Source of the DNA: Nitrososphaerales archaeon | Lineage (GTDB): Archaea > Thermoproteota > Nitrososphaeria > Nitrososphaerales > Nitrososphaeraceae | Direction: 5' to 3' | DNA length: 6,299 bases | NCBI GenBank assembly: GCA_029237515.1 | Contig: JARBAV010000116.1 | Coordinates: 1 to 6,299, forward strand | Shown: positions 1 to 6,172 of the stretch, one piece after another | Position numbering within the stretch: position 1 is the first letter of the stretch | Layout of the letters: each line of letters opens with the position of its first letter | Translations under genes and position numbers: made by a program | The notes under the pieces: generated by a model | Seen by the model: the letters and a program-made list of their open reading frames with translations, nothing else | Told to the model about the DNA's origin: nothing | Databases searched by the model: none

Positions 1-59
1 CTACTGCTGGGCTCATTATTTATTGGCTAGGACATAGAATGGTTGTAAATCCAACCTAG
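1..59 (+). CDS. Possible C-terminal end of a membrane protein (partial, runs off left edge)
   Basis: The third forward frame is open from the left edge to a TAG at 57-59 and gives 18 residues containing a hydrophobic stretch (AGLIIYWLG) and a short polar tail (HRMVVNPT). This resembles the last transmembrane segment and tail of a membrane protein. The other five frames meet a stop within the first 60 bases or give no sensible peptide. A stretch this short can be open by chance, so this is only a candidate. No family can be named. Confidence 0.22.
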   Translation, partial: TAGLIIYWLGHRMVVNPT

Positions 60-139
60 TTCCAGAAAAAAATAATGCTAAATAGACCAATTATTGAACT
101 GAATAGATTCTTAATGACTCTGATGATCGAGAAATACAG

Positions 140-147
140 TATATATT
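140..147 (+). promoter_or_regulatory. Candidate archaeal TATA box for the phosphoesterase/dehydrogenase fusion gene
   Basis: TATATATT is centred about 33 bases before the TTG start at 177. With the usual archaeal spacing of about 25-27 bases from box centre to transcription start, the mRNA would begin near 169-170 and have a leader of about 7 bases. That fits the short-leader or leaderless mRNAs common in this lineage, and there is no clear Shine-Dalgarno site. AT-rich DNA produces such boxes by chance, so support is moderate. Confidence 0.45.
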
Positions 148-176
148 GGTAAATATCCTCCTATTGAAGAAGTAAC

Positions 177-2414
177 TTGAAGCTTATTATTTCTAAAAAA
201 AGTATGTTACTTGAGATAATAATACTAGCTCCGTTAGTTTTTGTGCTTCAAATCCAATTGGCAAATTTTATCAGCGACAACTATTCACACCATGCTTATA
301 GTCAGGACAATACAAACTGGAGCGATTTTAATATCGCTGCTGCAGGTGACTGGAGCTGCACCAATAATACTAAAAATACTGCAGATAATATAGTCGACGA
401 TGATCCTGAATTAGTTCTTGGATTGGGCGATTACGCATATAGGAACGACGCTGGATGCTGGCTTGAAATAATTAAACCTATAAAAGATAAAATGAAAATT
501 GCAATTGGAAATCATGATGATAAGGCATACTTGGACGACGTCGAGGCACCGGCAAAGGAACGACTTGATGGATACATGAAACAATTTAATCTTACCAAAC
601 AATTTTACTCTTTTGATTATCAGAATGTGCACTTTATGACGATGTCCACTGAGGATTCTTACGAAAAGGCGTCAATGCAATATCGATTTGTAGAAAATGA
701 TTTGAAAAAGGCAGCTTCTAACAATACTATTAATTGGATTGTTGTTTTTTATCATAAGATTGCTTATACTTCACCTGGGATGGTTGGGTCAATCGTTGAT
801 TTTAGAAATACATACCATCCACTATTTGAGAAATATGGTGTTGATATAGTACTCCAGGCTCATACACATAATTATCAAAGATCATTTCCTATTAGCTATA
901 ATAAAGAGAATTCATCAGATCCTATCATAACTGATCATGACGTTTCAGATTATGCGGATCCAAAAGGACAAATTTTTGCAATTGTTGGTACAGCTGGTAG
1001 TAACGTTATTCATAATCTAACCAGTACTGCTAATTTTACTGCCAAACAGTTTTATGGATACGGATTCTTAAATTTGGCATTTACCAAAAACAGGACTACT
1101 TTAGTTGGCGAATTTCATGATAATAACAATACAATAAAGGATCGTTTCTCCATCACAAAGTCAACTATTAAGAAGAACAGCAACCTTGGCATTCCATCTC
1201 CATCATCACCTAGATTAACGAATGAATTTGCAGACAAATTCAAGATTGAGATTGTTGCTAAGGGACTCAAGTCTCCAACTGATATGCTATTTCTTGATTC
1301 CAGTAAGCCTAATGACATTATTGTGTTGGAAAAAAATAAGGGTACAGTACAGAGAGTCCTTAATGGGAAACTGCAAGATAGTCCGTTGATTGACGTAAAC
1401 GTGTCCAGTGAGAATGAAAGAGGGTTGCTGGGAGTCATCACATTAGGATCAAAAAATGCTTCAAAAAATATCTATCTATACTACACTGAGGCTAACGCAA
1501 CATCTGACAATTGTCCAATTCCTGACAATTGTCCGCCTGATATGGAACCCAAAGGGAATAGACTCTACAAATACGAGTTACTGCAAGATCGTACTCAACT
1601 GAGTAATCCAAAGCTTTTATTGGAAATACCGGCTGTTCCGGGTCCGGCGCATAATGGCGGAAAGATGATTGTTGGACCTGATAATAGTATATTCTTGGTT
1701 GTAGGCGATATTATGGGTCATACTACAAAAGCACAGAACTATAAAGACGGAGGAGAACCTGATACGACTGGGGGTGTGTTACGAATAGGAAAAGACGGTC
1801 AGCCTTTGCAAAATGGGTATTTGGGAAATGAATATCCTTTGAATCTATACTATGCCTATGGAATACGTAACAGTTTTGGAATAGATTTCGATCCTGTATC
1901 AGGTAACCTGTGGGATTCAGAAAACGGTCCTGATTTTGGGGATGAAATTAATTTAGTTAGCGTTGGCTTTAATAGTGGATGGAAGGATGTTCAAGGAATA
2001 TGGGAACATAAGGAAGGTAAGCCATTAAATGTTAAATCAAATCCTGCTGAGTTGGCTGAGTTTGACGGAAAAGGAAGATACAGCGAACCTGAATTTACTT
2101 TTTTCAACACTGTGGGTGTAACAGCAGTTAAATTTTTCAATTCCGATAAATTCGGATTGGAATATAGAAACGATCTTTTTGTAAGCGATATTAAGAATGG
2201 CAATATCTATCATTTTGATTTGAACCGTGACAGGAAAAGTCTGTTACTAGACGGTCCTCTATCTGACAAGATAGCCAATACTCCAGAAGAATTAGATGCC
2301 GTAAAATTTGCAGAAGGTTTTTCTGGCATAACTGATCTTGAAGTTGGACCGGATGGATATCTTTACGTACTTGCATATGGCAAAGGAACTATTTACAGAA
2401 TTGTCCCTGTCTAA
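177..2414 (+). CDS. Exported metallophosphoesterase (purple-acid-phosphatase-like) fused to a PQQ-dependent glucose/sorbosone dehydrogenase-type beta-propeller
   Basis: A 745-residue two-domain secreted protein. Residues 1-30 form a signal peptide or anchor with lysines at 2, 7 and 8 followed by a hydrophobic core. The TTG start is preferred over ATG at 204 because only the longer form has this basic n-region; an in-frame stop lies four codons upstream of the TTG. Residues 50-325 are a calcineurin-like phosphoesterase with all expected metal ligands: D58 (GDW), D85 and Y88 (GDYAY, the purple-acid-phosphatase tyrosine position), N112/H113 (GNHD), H193 (FYHK), and H229/H231 (AHTHNYQR). A Pro/Ser linker (about 333-350) leads to residues 355-745, a GSDH-family propeller. 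It keeps the probable catalytic His H492 (HNGG), R564 (GIRN), the Ca-binding-like ENGP..GDEIN segment (G584/P585), and the closing GTIYRI strand (R741). Likely activities are hydrolysis of a phosphoester and PQQ/Ca-dependent oxidation of a sugar or alcohol outside the cell; substrates are unknown. The four cysteines suggest two disulphides (C61-C94, C446-C452). The frame is continuous, so the fusion is not an obvious assembly artefact. It converges on the Kelch gene. Confidence 0.9.
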   Translation: MKLIISKKSMLLEIIILAPLVFVLQIQLANFISDNYSHHAYSQDNTNWSDFNIAAAGDWSCTNNTKNTADNIVDDDPELVLGLGDYAYRNDAGCWLEIIKPIKDKMKIAIGNHDDKAYLDDVEAPAKERLDGYMKQFNLTKQFYSFDYQNVHFMTMSTEDSYEKASMQYRFVENDLKKAASNNTINWIVVFYHKIAYTSPGMVGSIVDFRNTYHPLFEKYGVDIVLQAHTHNYQRSFPISYNKENSSDPIITDHDVSDYADPKGQIFAIVGTAGSNVIHNLTSTANFTAKQFYGYGFLNLAFTKNRTTLVGEFHDNNNTIKDRFSITKSTIKKNSNLGIPSPSSPRLTNEFADKFKIEIVAKGLKSPTDMLFLDSSKPNDIIVLEKNKGTVQRVLNGKLQDSPLIDVNVSSENERGLLGVITLGSKNASKNIYLYYTEANATSDNCPIPDNCPPDMEPKGNRLYKYELLQDRTQLSNPKLLLEIPAVPGPAHNGGKMIVGPDNSIFLVVGDIMGHTTKAQNYKDGGEPDTTGGVLRIGKDGQPLQNGYLGNEYPLNLYYAYGIRNSFGIDFDPVSGNLWDSENGPDFGDEINLVSVGFNSGWKDVQGIWEHKEGKPLNVKSNPAELAEFDGKGRYSEPEFTFFNTVGVTAVKFFNSDKFGLEYRNDLFVSDIKNGNIYHFDLNRDRKSLLLDGPLSDKIANTPEELDAVKFAEGFSGITDLEVGPDGYLYVLAYGKGTIYRIVPV
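1504..1539 (+). repeat. 18-bp tandem duplication inside the dehydrogenase domain
   Basis: CTGACAATTGTCC occurs at 1504-1516 and again at 1522-1534, giving an 18-base period. The core GACAATTGTC is itself a perfect palindrome. In frame it encodes DNCPIP followed by DNCPPD (residues 444-455), placing two cysteines six residues apart in a loop of the propeller. This looks like an in-frame codon-multiple duplication that built or extended a Cys-containing loop. It has no sign of being a regulatory site. Confidence 0.7.
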
Positions 2415-2422
2415 TACATTCA

Positions 2423-2468
2423 TTTAATGTATGGTAATGACATTAGATATCTGCTTAATACTATTTTT
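2423..2468 (+). terminator. Possible terminator region between convergent genes
   Basis: The 89-base gap between two convergent stop codons contains a weak hairpin, with arms 2423-2430 and 2440-2447 (TTTAATGT / ACATTAGA, one G-T pair, 9-base loop). A T5 run on the + strand follows at 2464-2468. Archaeal termination depends mainly on oligo-T tracts, so the T5 run could end the + strand transcript about 50 bases past its stop. No comparable T run is seen on the minus strand for the Kelch gene, although the hairpin could act in both directions. Confidence 0.3.
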
Positions 2469-2503
2469 GCCATGTTGATGATTTAAGTTACCAAATAATT
2501 TAC

Positions 2504-3475
2504 TCAATACGGGGAAAAAATCTCAATTGCATCTGTGGCGCTTTTTGAAGACTGATTAGTTTTGCCTCCTATGGCATAAATCTTGTCGTCTAAATTTACT
2601 GCATCAAGACCGAGTCGAGGCGTTGGCATATCTGGTTCAATAGTCCAGCTATCTGATTTGGGATCATATTTTTCAAGGATATTAAAACTGCCAGAAATTT
2701 TCTCGCCTCCCATTACATAAACATTCCCATCAACAGTAACTGATGCTAATCCGCTACGCTTTGTCGGCATGGGCGCAAGTTCCACCCAACTGTTATTCTC
2801 TGGGTAATATTCTTGATTGATGTCAAGACTTGAAGGGACTTCTGTAACTCTGCCACCAGTGACAATTATCGCGCCGTCGACTATGGTAGAGGAGATATGA
2901 TGTCTGGCAGTGGGCATGGGAGCTTTTTCTGTCCATGAATTGGTTCTGGGGTCGTAGGCTTCGTTTATGCCTAACGCGCCGGAATTGTCGCCTGAACTAC
3001 CTCCTATTACATACAATATGCCATCAACGAATTGAGAAGTTAAACCAGCTCGAGCAGTCGGCATAGGTTCACCCTCTTGCCATAACTTTGTTTCTGGATC
3101 ATAAATGAATAATTGAGGAGTTGGAATCCTGTGTTCTAGGAAGCCACCTGCCAGATAAAGTTTATTGTCATATGATGCAAGTGCTGAATGGTCCAATGCA
3201 ACTGGTAAAGAAGTTTCAAGATTCCATTTTCCTGAATTTGGGTCATATACAAATAAAGTATCTAGTAGATCACCATCATTTGCTTGACCGCCTGCAACGT
3301 ATATTTTTCCATTCAAGACTGTTGCTGAGACTTCAAATATGGATCTGGGCATACTAGTTCCATTAGTCCAATGAGGACCTGGTGATGAATCAGCTGTCAT
3401 AGGCATTAAATTCAAAAAAACAAATACTAGAGAACAAGAAACAATCAGTACTAAAATGATAATTCGGTTCGGCAT
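2504..3475 (-). CDS. Exported six-blade Kelch-repeat beta-propeller protein
   Basis: A 323-residue protein made almost entirely of Kelch repeats. Residues 4-24 form a hydrophobic signal peptide or membrane anchor, so the propeller is expected outside the membrane. Six double-glycine signatures close successive blades at residues 62-63, 110-111, 158-159, 207-208, 256-257 and 303-304, spaced 46-49 residues. Each repeat carries YDP/YxP and W elements, and blades are joined by MPT(A/K/P)R-type loops (138-141, 187-190, 236-239, 283-286). Six blades is within the normal range for a closed Kelch propeller, so the protein appears complete. No catalytic residues stand out. Kelch propellers usually bind proteins or glycans; galactose-oxidase-like and sialic-acid mutarotase-like relatives exist, but nothing here marks either activity. 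The ATG is supported by a TATA box 30 bases upstream that predicts an almost leaderless mRNA. It lies 119 bases downstream of the discoidin gene on the same strand and converges with the fusion gene. Sequons at N38, N227 and N307 would allow glycosylation. Confidence 0.88.
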   Translation of the reverse strand: MPNRIIILVLIVSCSLVFVFLNLMPMTADSSPGPHWTNGTSMPRSIFEVSATVLNGKIYVAGGQANDGDLLDTLFVYDPNSGKWNLETSLPVALDHSALASYDNKLYLAGGFLEHRIPTPQLFIYDPETKLWQEGEPMPTARAGLTSQFVDGILYVIGGSSGDNSGALGINEAYDPRTNSWTEKAPMPTARHHISSTIVDGAIIVTGGRVTEVPSSLDINQEYYPENNSWVELAPMPTKRSGLASVTVDGNVYVMGGEKISGSFNILEKYDPKSDSWTIEPDMPTPRLGLDAVNLDDKIYAIGGKTNQSSKSATDAIEIFSPY

Positions 3476-3501
3476 ATTCTTCGATAGCTTGTATACTCGG
3501 C

Positions 3502-3509
3502 TATTTATA
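3502..3509 (-). promoter_or_regulatory. TATA box for the Kelch gene
   Basis: On the minus strand the sequence reads TATAAATA, a near-ideal archaeal TATA box, centred 30 bases before the ATG. Standard spacing puts the transcription start near 3479-3480, leaving a leader of about 5 bases or less. This supports both the chosen start codon and a promoter separate from the upstream discoidin gene. It does not exclude read-through, since no oligo-T tract separates the two genes. Confidence 0.62.
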
Positions 3510-3525
3510 GGCCCTGAGACAGCTA

Positions 3526-3539
3526 GGATTAAGGATTAA
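3526..3539 (-). repeat. 7-bp direct repeat upstream of the Kelch promoter
   Basis: GGATTAA is repeated directly, without spacing, on the + strand at 3526-3532 and 3533-3539 (TTAATCC twice on the minus strand). It lies about 17 bases upstream of the TATA box, roughly -47 to -60 relative to the predicted transcription start. Such a place would suit an activator site, but a 7-base tandem can also arise by slippage. The repeat is certain; a regulatory role is a guess. Confidence 0.35.
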
Positions 3540-3594
3540 GTGGTTTGCAGAGATTAGCCAACGAATTCAAATATAGTGGTTCGAATGTTAAATG

Positions 3595-5706
3595 TTACTT
3601 TGATAGATTGAAGATGTCTAATGTTTTCCCACTATGTGCGATAAATTGACCAGAGAGTGTATTGCTATCAATGGTTAATTTTGTAATACCAAAATCAGTA
3701 TCATTTTGATACACAGATTCCTTTATTTGTCCGTCAAATTTATAATGAGATTCTCCGCCAGTTCCAGACTGTATGAAAAGCGTGTGTTTATTGGGAACCT
3801 TTATCCTCTCGTAATTATGATTATCGCCCCACAATACCAAATCCACCCCATATTTATCGAACAGTGGTTGTAACGCTTTGGTAAGCTTGTCGTCTGGATC
3901 ATGATTTGATGGGCTTGTATATAGTGGAGTTGTCACTACTACGATTTTCCAGGGTTGACTTGTTGCTTTAAGTTCTTTTTCAAGGGTTGCTGCGTTTGAT
4001 GATGGGGATTCATATGAATCTAGGATGATTATCCGAGCCGATCCTGCATTGAATGCATAAACCATCGACGGCTGTCCAAATAATTCAGCATAAGAGTACG
4101 AATCATGATCACCATGACCACCTTTCATTGGAATTCCTGCCTTCTTTAATTCATCGACTACTGGTTGAAAATCACTTACAGATGAATATGAATAATCACC
4201 TAGTCCGAGTGCTAGATTTACTTTGTTATCCACCATTAGTTTCACTGTTTTCTTCCAATTATCATTCCTACCGGAGCCCCAATCTCCTGCTGCACCAATG
4301 GAATAAGCATTTGAACTGGGAATGGAAGTTATGCCGATGGATATTTCGGTTATGCTAGCATAGATATTTTGAGTATTTCCATTGACAGTTATTCTTATGT
4401 ATCTTGCATTAGTATCGTCAATATCATATTTTTCCATATCTGTCGTAGAGCCGCTACTCTTGGAGCCAAAAACGTTCGAGAACTTTATCCCATCAGTAGA
4501 GGTAGACATGACAAAATTATTTTGTCTCTCATTTCCCTTATACCAAGCAATGTTGATATCACAAATTTTGTTACTAGACCCTAGATCGAGTTGTATCCAA
4601 GAACCGACTCCGTTATTGGACCATCTGGTATTAAGGTCATCATCGAGAACGTTATTACCAGGAAAACTTGCCTGGCTACCAGAAGTCTTTACCTCGTGAA
4701 CTTCCCCTTCAATACACTCAGATGAGCGGATGTTTTCTCCTTCCTTTATTCTAGCCTCCGCGATAGTCGCATAATTATTCTGGGTGTTTCCATTAACAGT
4801 AATCTTCACATACTGAGCAAGTGTTTCAGAAAACTTATAATTCTCATACGATACTGTCTTTCCACTGGTTGTAGCAGTCAATACTGGTTTATACGACTTT
4901 CCATCAAGTGATGTAGATATTACAAAATTAGCTTGTCTTTCATTTCCCTTATACCACGCAATGTCTACACCGCAAATGCTCTTTTTTATTGACAAATCAA
5001 ATTCTATCGAAGATCCAACTCCGTAAGTGGACCAGACAGTTGCAAAATTGTTGTCCAGTACATTTTGAGGAGGATGTCCTTCTTGACTAGGGGCTGTTAT
5101 TTCTAGAATAGAAGCATCTGCACAATAAAGATCATCTTCAGTTTGATCAGGGAAGTATGGGTGACCGTAAATTTTCAACTCCGCTATACTTGCCCACATA
5201 TTTTGACTGTTCCCAGTAATCGTAACCCGGATATATCTGCCTACAGTTTGTTGAAAATCATAATTCTGTTCTGTCAAAGAGAAACCATCACTTTTGCCAG
5301 TAAAAACATTGGTAAATGTTTTACCGTCGGTAGATAATGATATAACAAATGTGTTCACACGCTCGTTTCCCCTGTGCCAGTTAATACCCACACTGCAAAC
5401 GACACTATTTTCACCCAAGTCTATCTGTACCCATGAGCCCAAGCCCAAATTGGACCAGCGGGTTTCAATGTTCTTATCTATTGCCTTCAAGGGGCTGTTT
5501 ACTCCATCATCTCCACTGGCTGTAATGTCGTTAGATGTTCTGCTCGCACAAAGTAAGGAACTAAAAGGATCGGACTGTCCGTAAACTTGTGATGGAAGGA
5601 CAAGCACACTAGTAAATGTCAGAAACACCACCATCAAAATACAGGTGCTCAGACGCTTTGTTTTCGACATGCAAAACGGGGCGTCAAATAGGCACCTCAC
5701 TTCCAT
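3595..5706 (-). CDS. Exported protein with three discoidin (F5/8 type C) domains and a C-terminal metallophosphoesterase domain with altered metal ligands
   Basis: A 703-residue secreted protein. The longest frame starts at 5706, but M13 (5670) begins a more typical signal peptide (MSKTKR, then a hydrophobic core to about residue 43), so that start may be the real one. Three discoidin/F5/8-type-C domains follow at about residues 53-180, 195-321 and 331-459. Each has the A-x-D-x(n)-T-x-W-S opening, GSWVQIDLG-type strand, NxxW..GNER strand, STDGK turn and R/K-I-T-V/I-x-GN strand. Each also carries one cysteine pair (C53/C104, C195/C245, C331/C382), and these are the only cysteines of the mature chain. 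Discoidin domains normally bind glycans or other surface ligands. Residues 468-692 are a calcineurin-like phosphoesterase related to the one at 177-2414. D475 (GDW), D504/Y507 (GDYSY), H534 and H630 are kept. The motif III Asn is Asp (GDHD, D533), the motif IV His is Thr (T592), and the first His of the GHxH motif is Asp (D628). Catalysis may therefore be lost or changed. It is the upstream neighbour of the Kelch gene on the same strand. Confidence 0.88.
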   Translation of the reverse strand: MEVRCLFDAPFCMSKTKRLSTCILMVVFLTFTSVLVLPSQVYGQSDPFSSLLCASRTSNDITASGDDGVNSPLKAIDKNIETRWSNLGLGSWVQIDLGENSVVCSVGINWHRGNERVNTFVISLSTDGKTFTNVFTGKSDGFSLTEQNYDFQQTVGRYIRVTITGNSQNMWASIAELKIYGHPYFPDQTEDDLYCADASILEITAPSQEGHPPQNVLDNNFATVWSTYGVGSSIEFDLSIKKSICGVDIAWYKGNERQANFVISTSLDGKSYKPVLTATTSGKTVSYENYKFSETLAQYVKITVNGNTQNNYATIAEARIKEGENIRSSECIEGEVHEVKTSGSQASFPGNNVLDDDLNTRWSNNGVGSWIQLDLGSSNKICDINIAWYKGNERQNNFVMSTSTDGIKFSNVFGSKSSGSTTDMEKYDIDDTNARYIRITVNGNTQNIYASITEISIGITSIPSSNAYSIGAAGDWGSGRNDNWKKTVKLMVDNKVNLALGLGDYSYSSVSDFQPVVDELKKAGIPMKGGHGDHDSYSYAELFGQPSMVYAFNAGSARIIILDSYESPSSNAATLEKELKATSQPWKIVVVTTPLYTSPSNHDPDDKLTKALQPLFDKYGVDLVLWGDNHNYERIKVPNKHTLFIQSGTGGESHYKFDGQIKESVYQNDTDFGITKLTIDSNTLSGQFIAHSGKTLDIFNLSK
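4330..5550 (-). repeat. Three tandem discoidin-encoding repeats
   Basis: The three domains are encoded at about 5167-5550, 4744-5124 and 4330-4716, a period of roughly 410-430 bases. Shared protein blocks include W(Y/H)(K/R)GNER, (S/T)xDGK and GN(T/S)QN. Repeats 2 and 3 are closer to each other (both have WYKGNERQ and VNGNTQN) than to repeat 1 (WHRGNERV, ITGNSQN). This suggests that the middle/third pair arose from the more recent duplication. The units are protein-coding and not a CRISPR or mobile repeat. Confidence 0.8.
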
Positions 5707-5722
5707 TTATCATTATTTTAAA

Positions 5723-5730
5723 TTATATAA
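5723..5730 (-). promoter_or_regulatory. Candidate TATA box for the discoidin-phosphoesterase gene
   Basis: TTATATAA (self-complementary) sits 17 bases upstream of the first possible ATG (5706), too close for the usual spacing. It predicts a transcription start near 5700, inside the longest open frame. That would favour translation from ATG 5670, with a leader of about 30 bases. A second box, TATATTAA on the minus strand at 5740-5747, predicts a start near 5717 and would allow ATG 5706. The region is so AT-rich that the two cannot be separated by eye. Confidence 0.4.
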
Positions 5731-5886
5731 GTTTATTTATTAATATACTGATATATGGTAAAACAGACTTTTTATGCTAGGGTATTAAAATCATTTCATT
5801 GCCCGCAATGTTTGATTTTAGGGTTACGATTTTGAAGATCCCGATCAAGTAGGTTGGGATTAGTTCGACTCTATCGCAGAATCACA

Positions 5887-5911
5887 TTTTTTTCTATTAT
5901 TTTTATTTTTT
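5887..5911 (+). terminator. Orphan oligo-T tract resembling an archaeal terminator
   Basis: The + strand has T7 at 5887-5893, T5 at 5900-5904 and T6 at 5906-5911, the strongest oligo-T cluster in the window. Archaeal RNA polymerase terminates at such tracts. No + strand coding region ends nearby; the closest upstream one ends at 2414. If functional, it would end a short non-coding + transcript starting somewhere after about 5750. It may instead be simple AT-rich spacer. Confidence 0.33.
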
Positions 5912-6129
5912 ATTCTTTATCTAAATGGTATACCTGTTTGACTGGTAGGTAATTGTCATTCAAAAAAGTTTGGTGAAATAATCTCCAGATTTCAATTTTA
6001 TGACGGTATTCCAATCTCAAGTCGATACAAAATTTACAAATGGAATTTCAGGATTCATTTGGGATACCTCTGGTTCTTATAGTTGGAAACGACTAATGAA
6101 ATCTCAGAGAATGAGAAATCACTCTTGAC

Positions 6130-6134
6130 AAAAA
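6130..6134 (-). terminator. Possible oligo-T terminator for the right-edge minus-strand frame
   Basis: An A5 run on the + strand reads as T5 on the minus strand, about 40 bases past the stop codon at 6173-6175. The distance suits archaeal termination, but five Ts is a weak signal in DNA this AT-rich. Confidence 0.22.
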
Positions 6135-6172
6135 GTTCTACCTATCTGACTTCTAATAAGGCGCATTTTACG

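Larger units (their letters stand above)
5707..6172. other. Long stretch with no convincing gene
   Basis: All six frames are broken by frequent stops. The first 55 bases are an AT-rich promoter zone for the minus-strand gene. A weak hairpin (arms 5837-5842 and 5856-5861, GATCCC / GGGATT) precedes a T-rich + strand tract at 5887-5919. The best small frame is ATG 6000 to TGA 6128 on the + strand, 42 residues, with no recognisable motif, signal peptide or nearby promoter; it is not called as a gene. The stretch could contain a small RNA or decayed sequence. Confidence 0.5.

Noticed and set aside
48..59. AATCCAACCTA matching, inverted, TAGGTTGGGATT at 5850-5861
   Set aside because: The match is short and imperfect and the copies are 5.8 kb apart with no target-site or element structure, so chance is the simplest explanation.
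118..140. CTGATGATC resembling a C box of a C/D box RNA
   Set aside because: The first base does not match the RTGATGA consensus, and no properly spaced D', C' and D boxes follow before the TATA box and start codon.
177..2414. Suspicion that the two-domain fusion comes from a frameshift or lost stop
   Set aside because: The frame is continuous through a plausible Pro/Ser linker, and each domain is of normal length with its key residues kept, so a genuine fusion is more likely.
4053..4699. Several open frames of 70-105 codons on the strand opposite the discoidin-phosphoesterase gene, and similar ones opposite the other genes
   Set aside because: They overlap well-supported coding domains in other frames, show no recognisable motifs, and are shadows of the true reading frames.
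4330..5550. Regular long repeats that might suggest a repeat array or mobile sequence
   Set aside because: They are discoidin protein domains in one open frame with about 410-430 base period and divergent sequence, not CRISPR repeats or terminal inverted repeats.
5861..5880. tRNA-like AGTTCGACTCT motif resembling a T loop
   Set aside because: The flanking bases form only three of five T-stem pairs, and no matching acceptor, anticodon or D arm could be found around it.
6000..6128. 42-residue + strand frame starting at ATG 6000
   Set aside because: It has no recognisable motif, no clear promoter box at the right distance and no neighbouring partner; it is of a length expected by chance.
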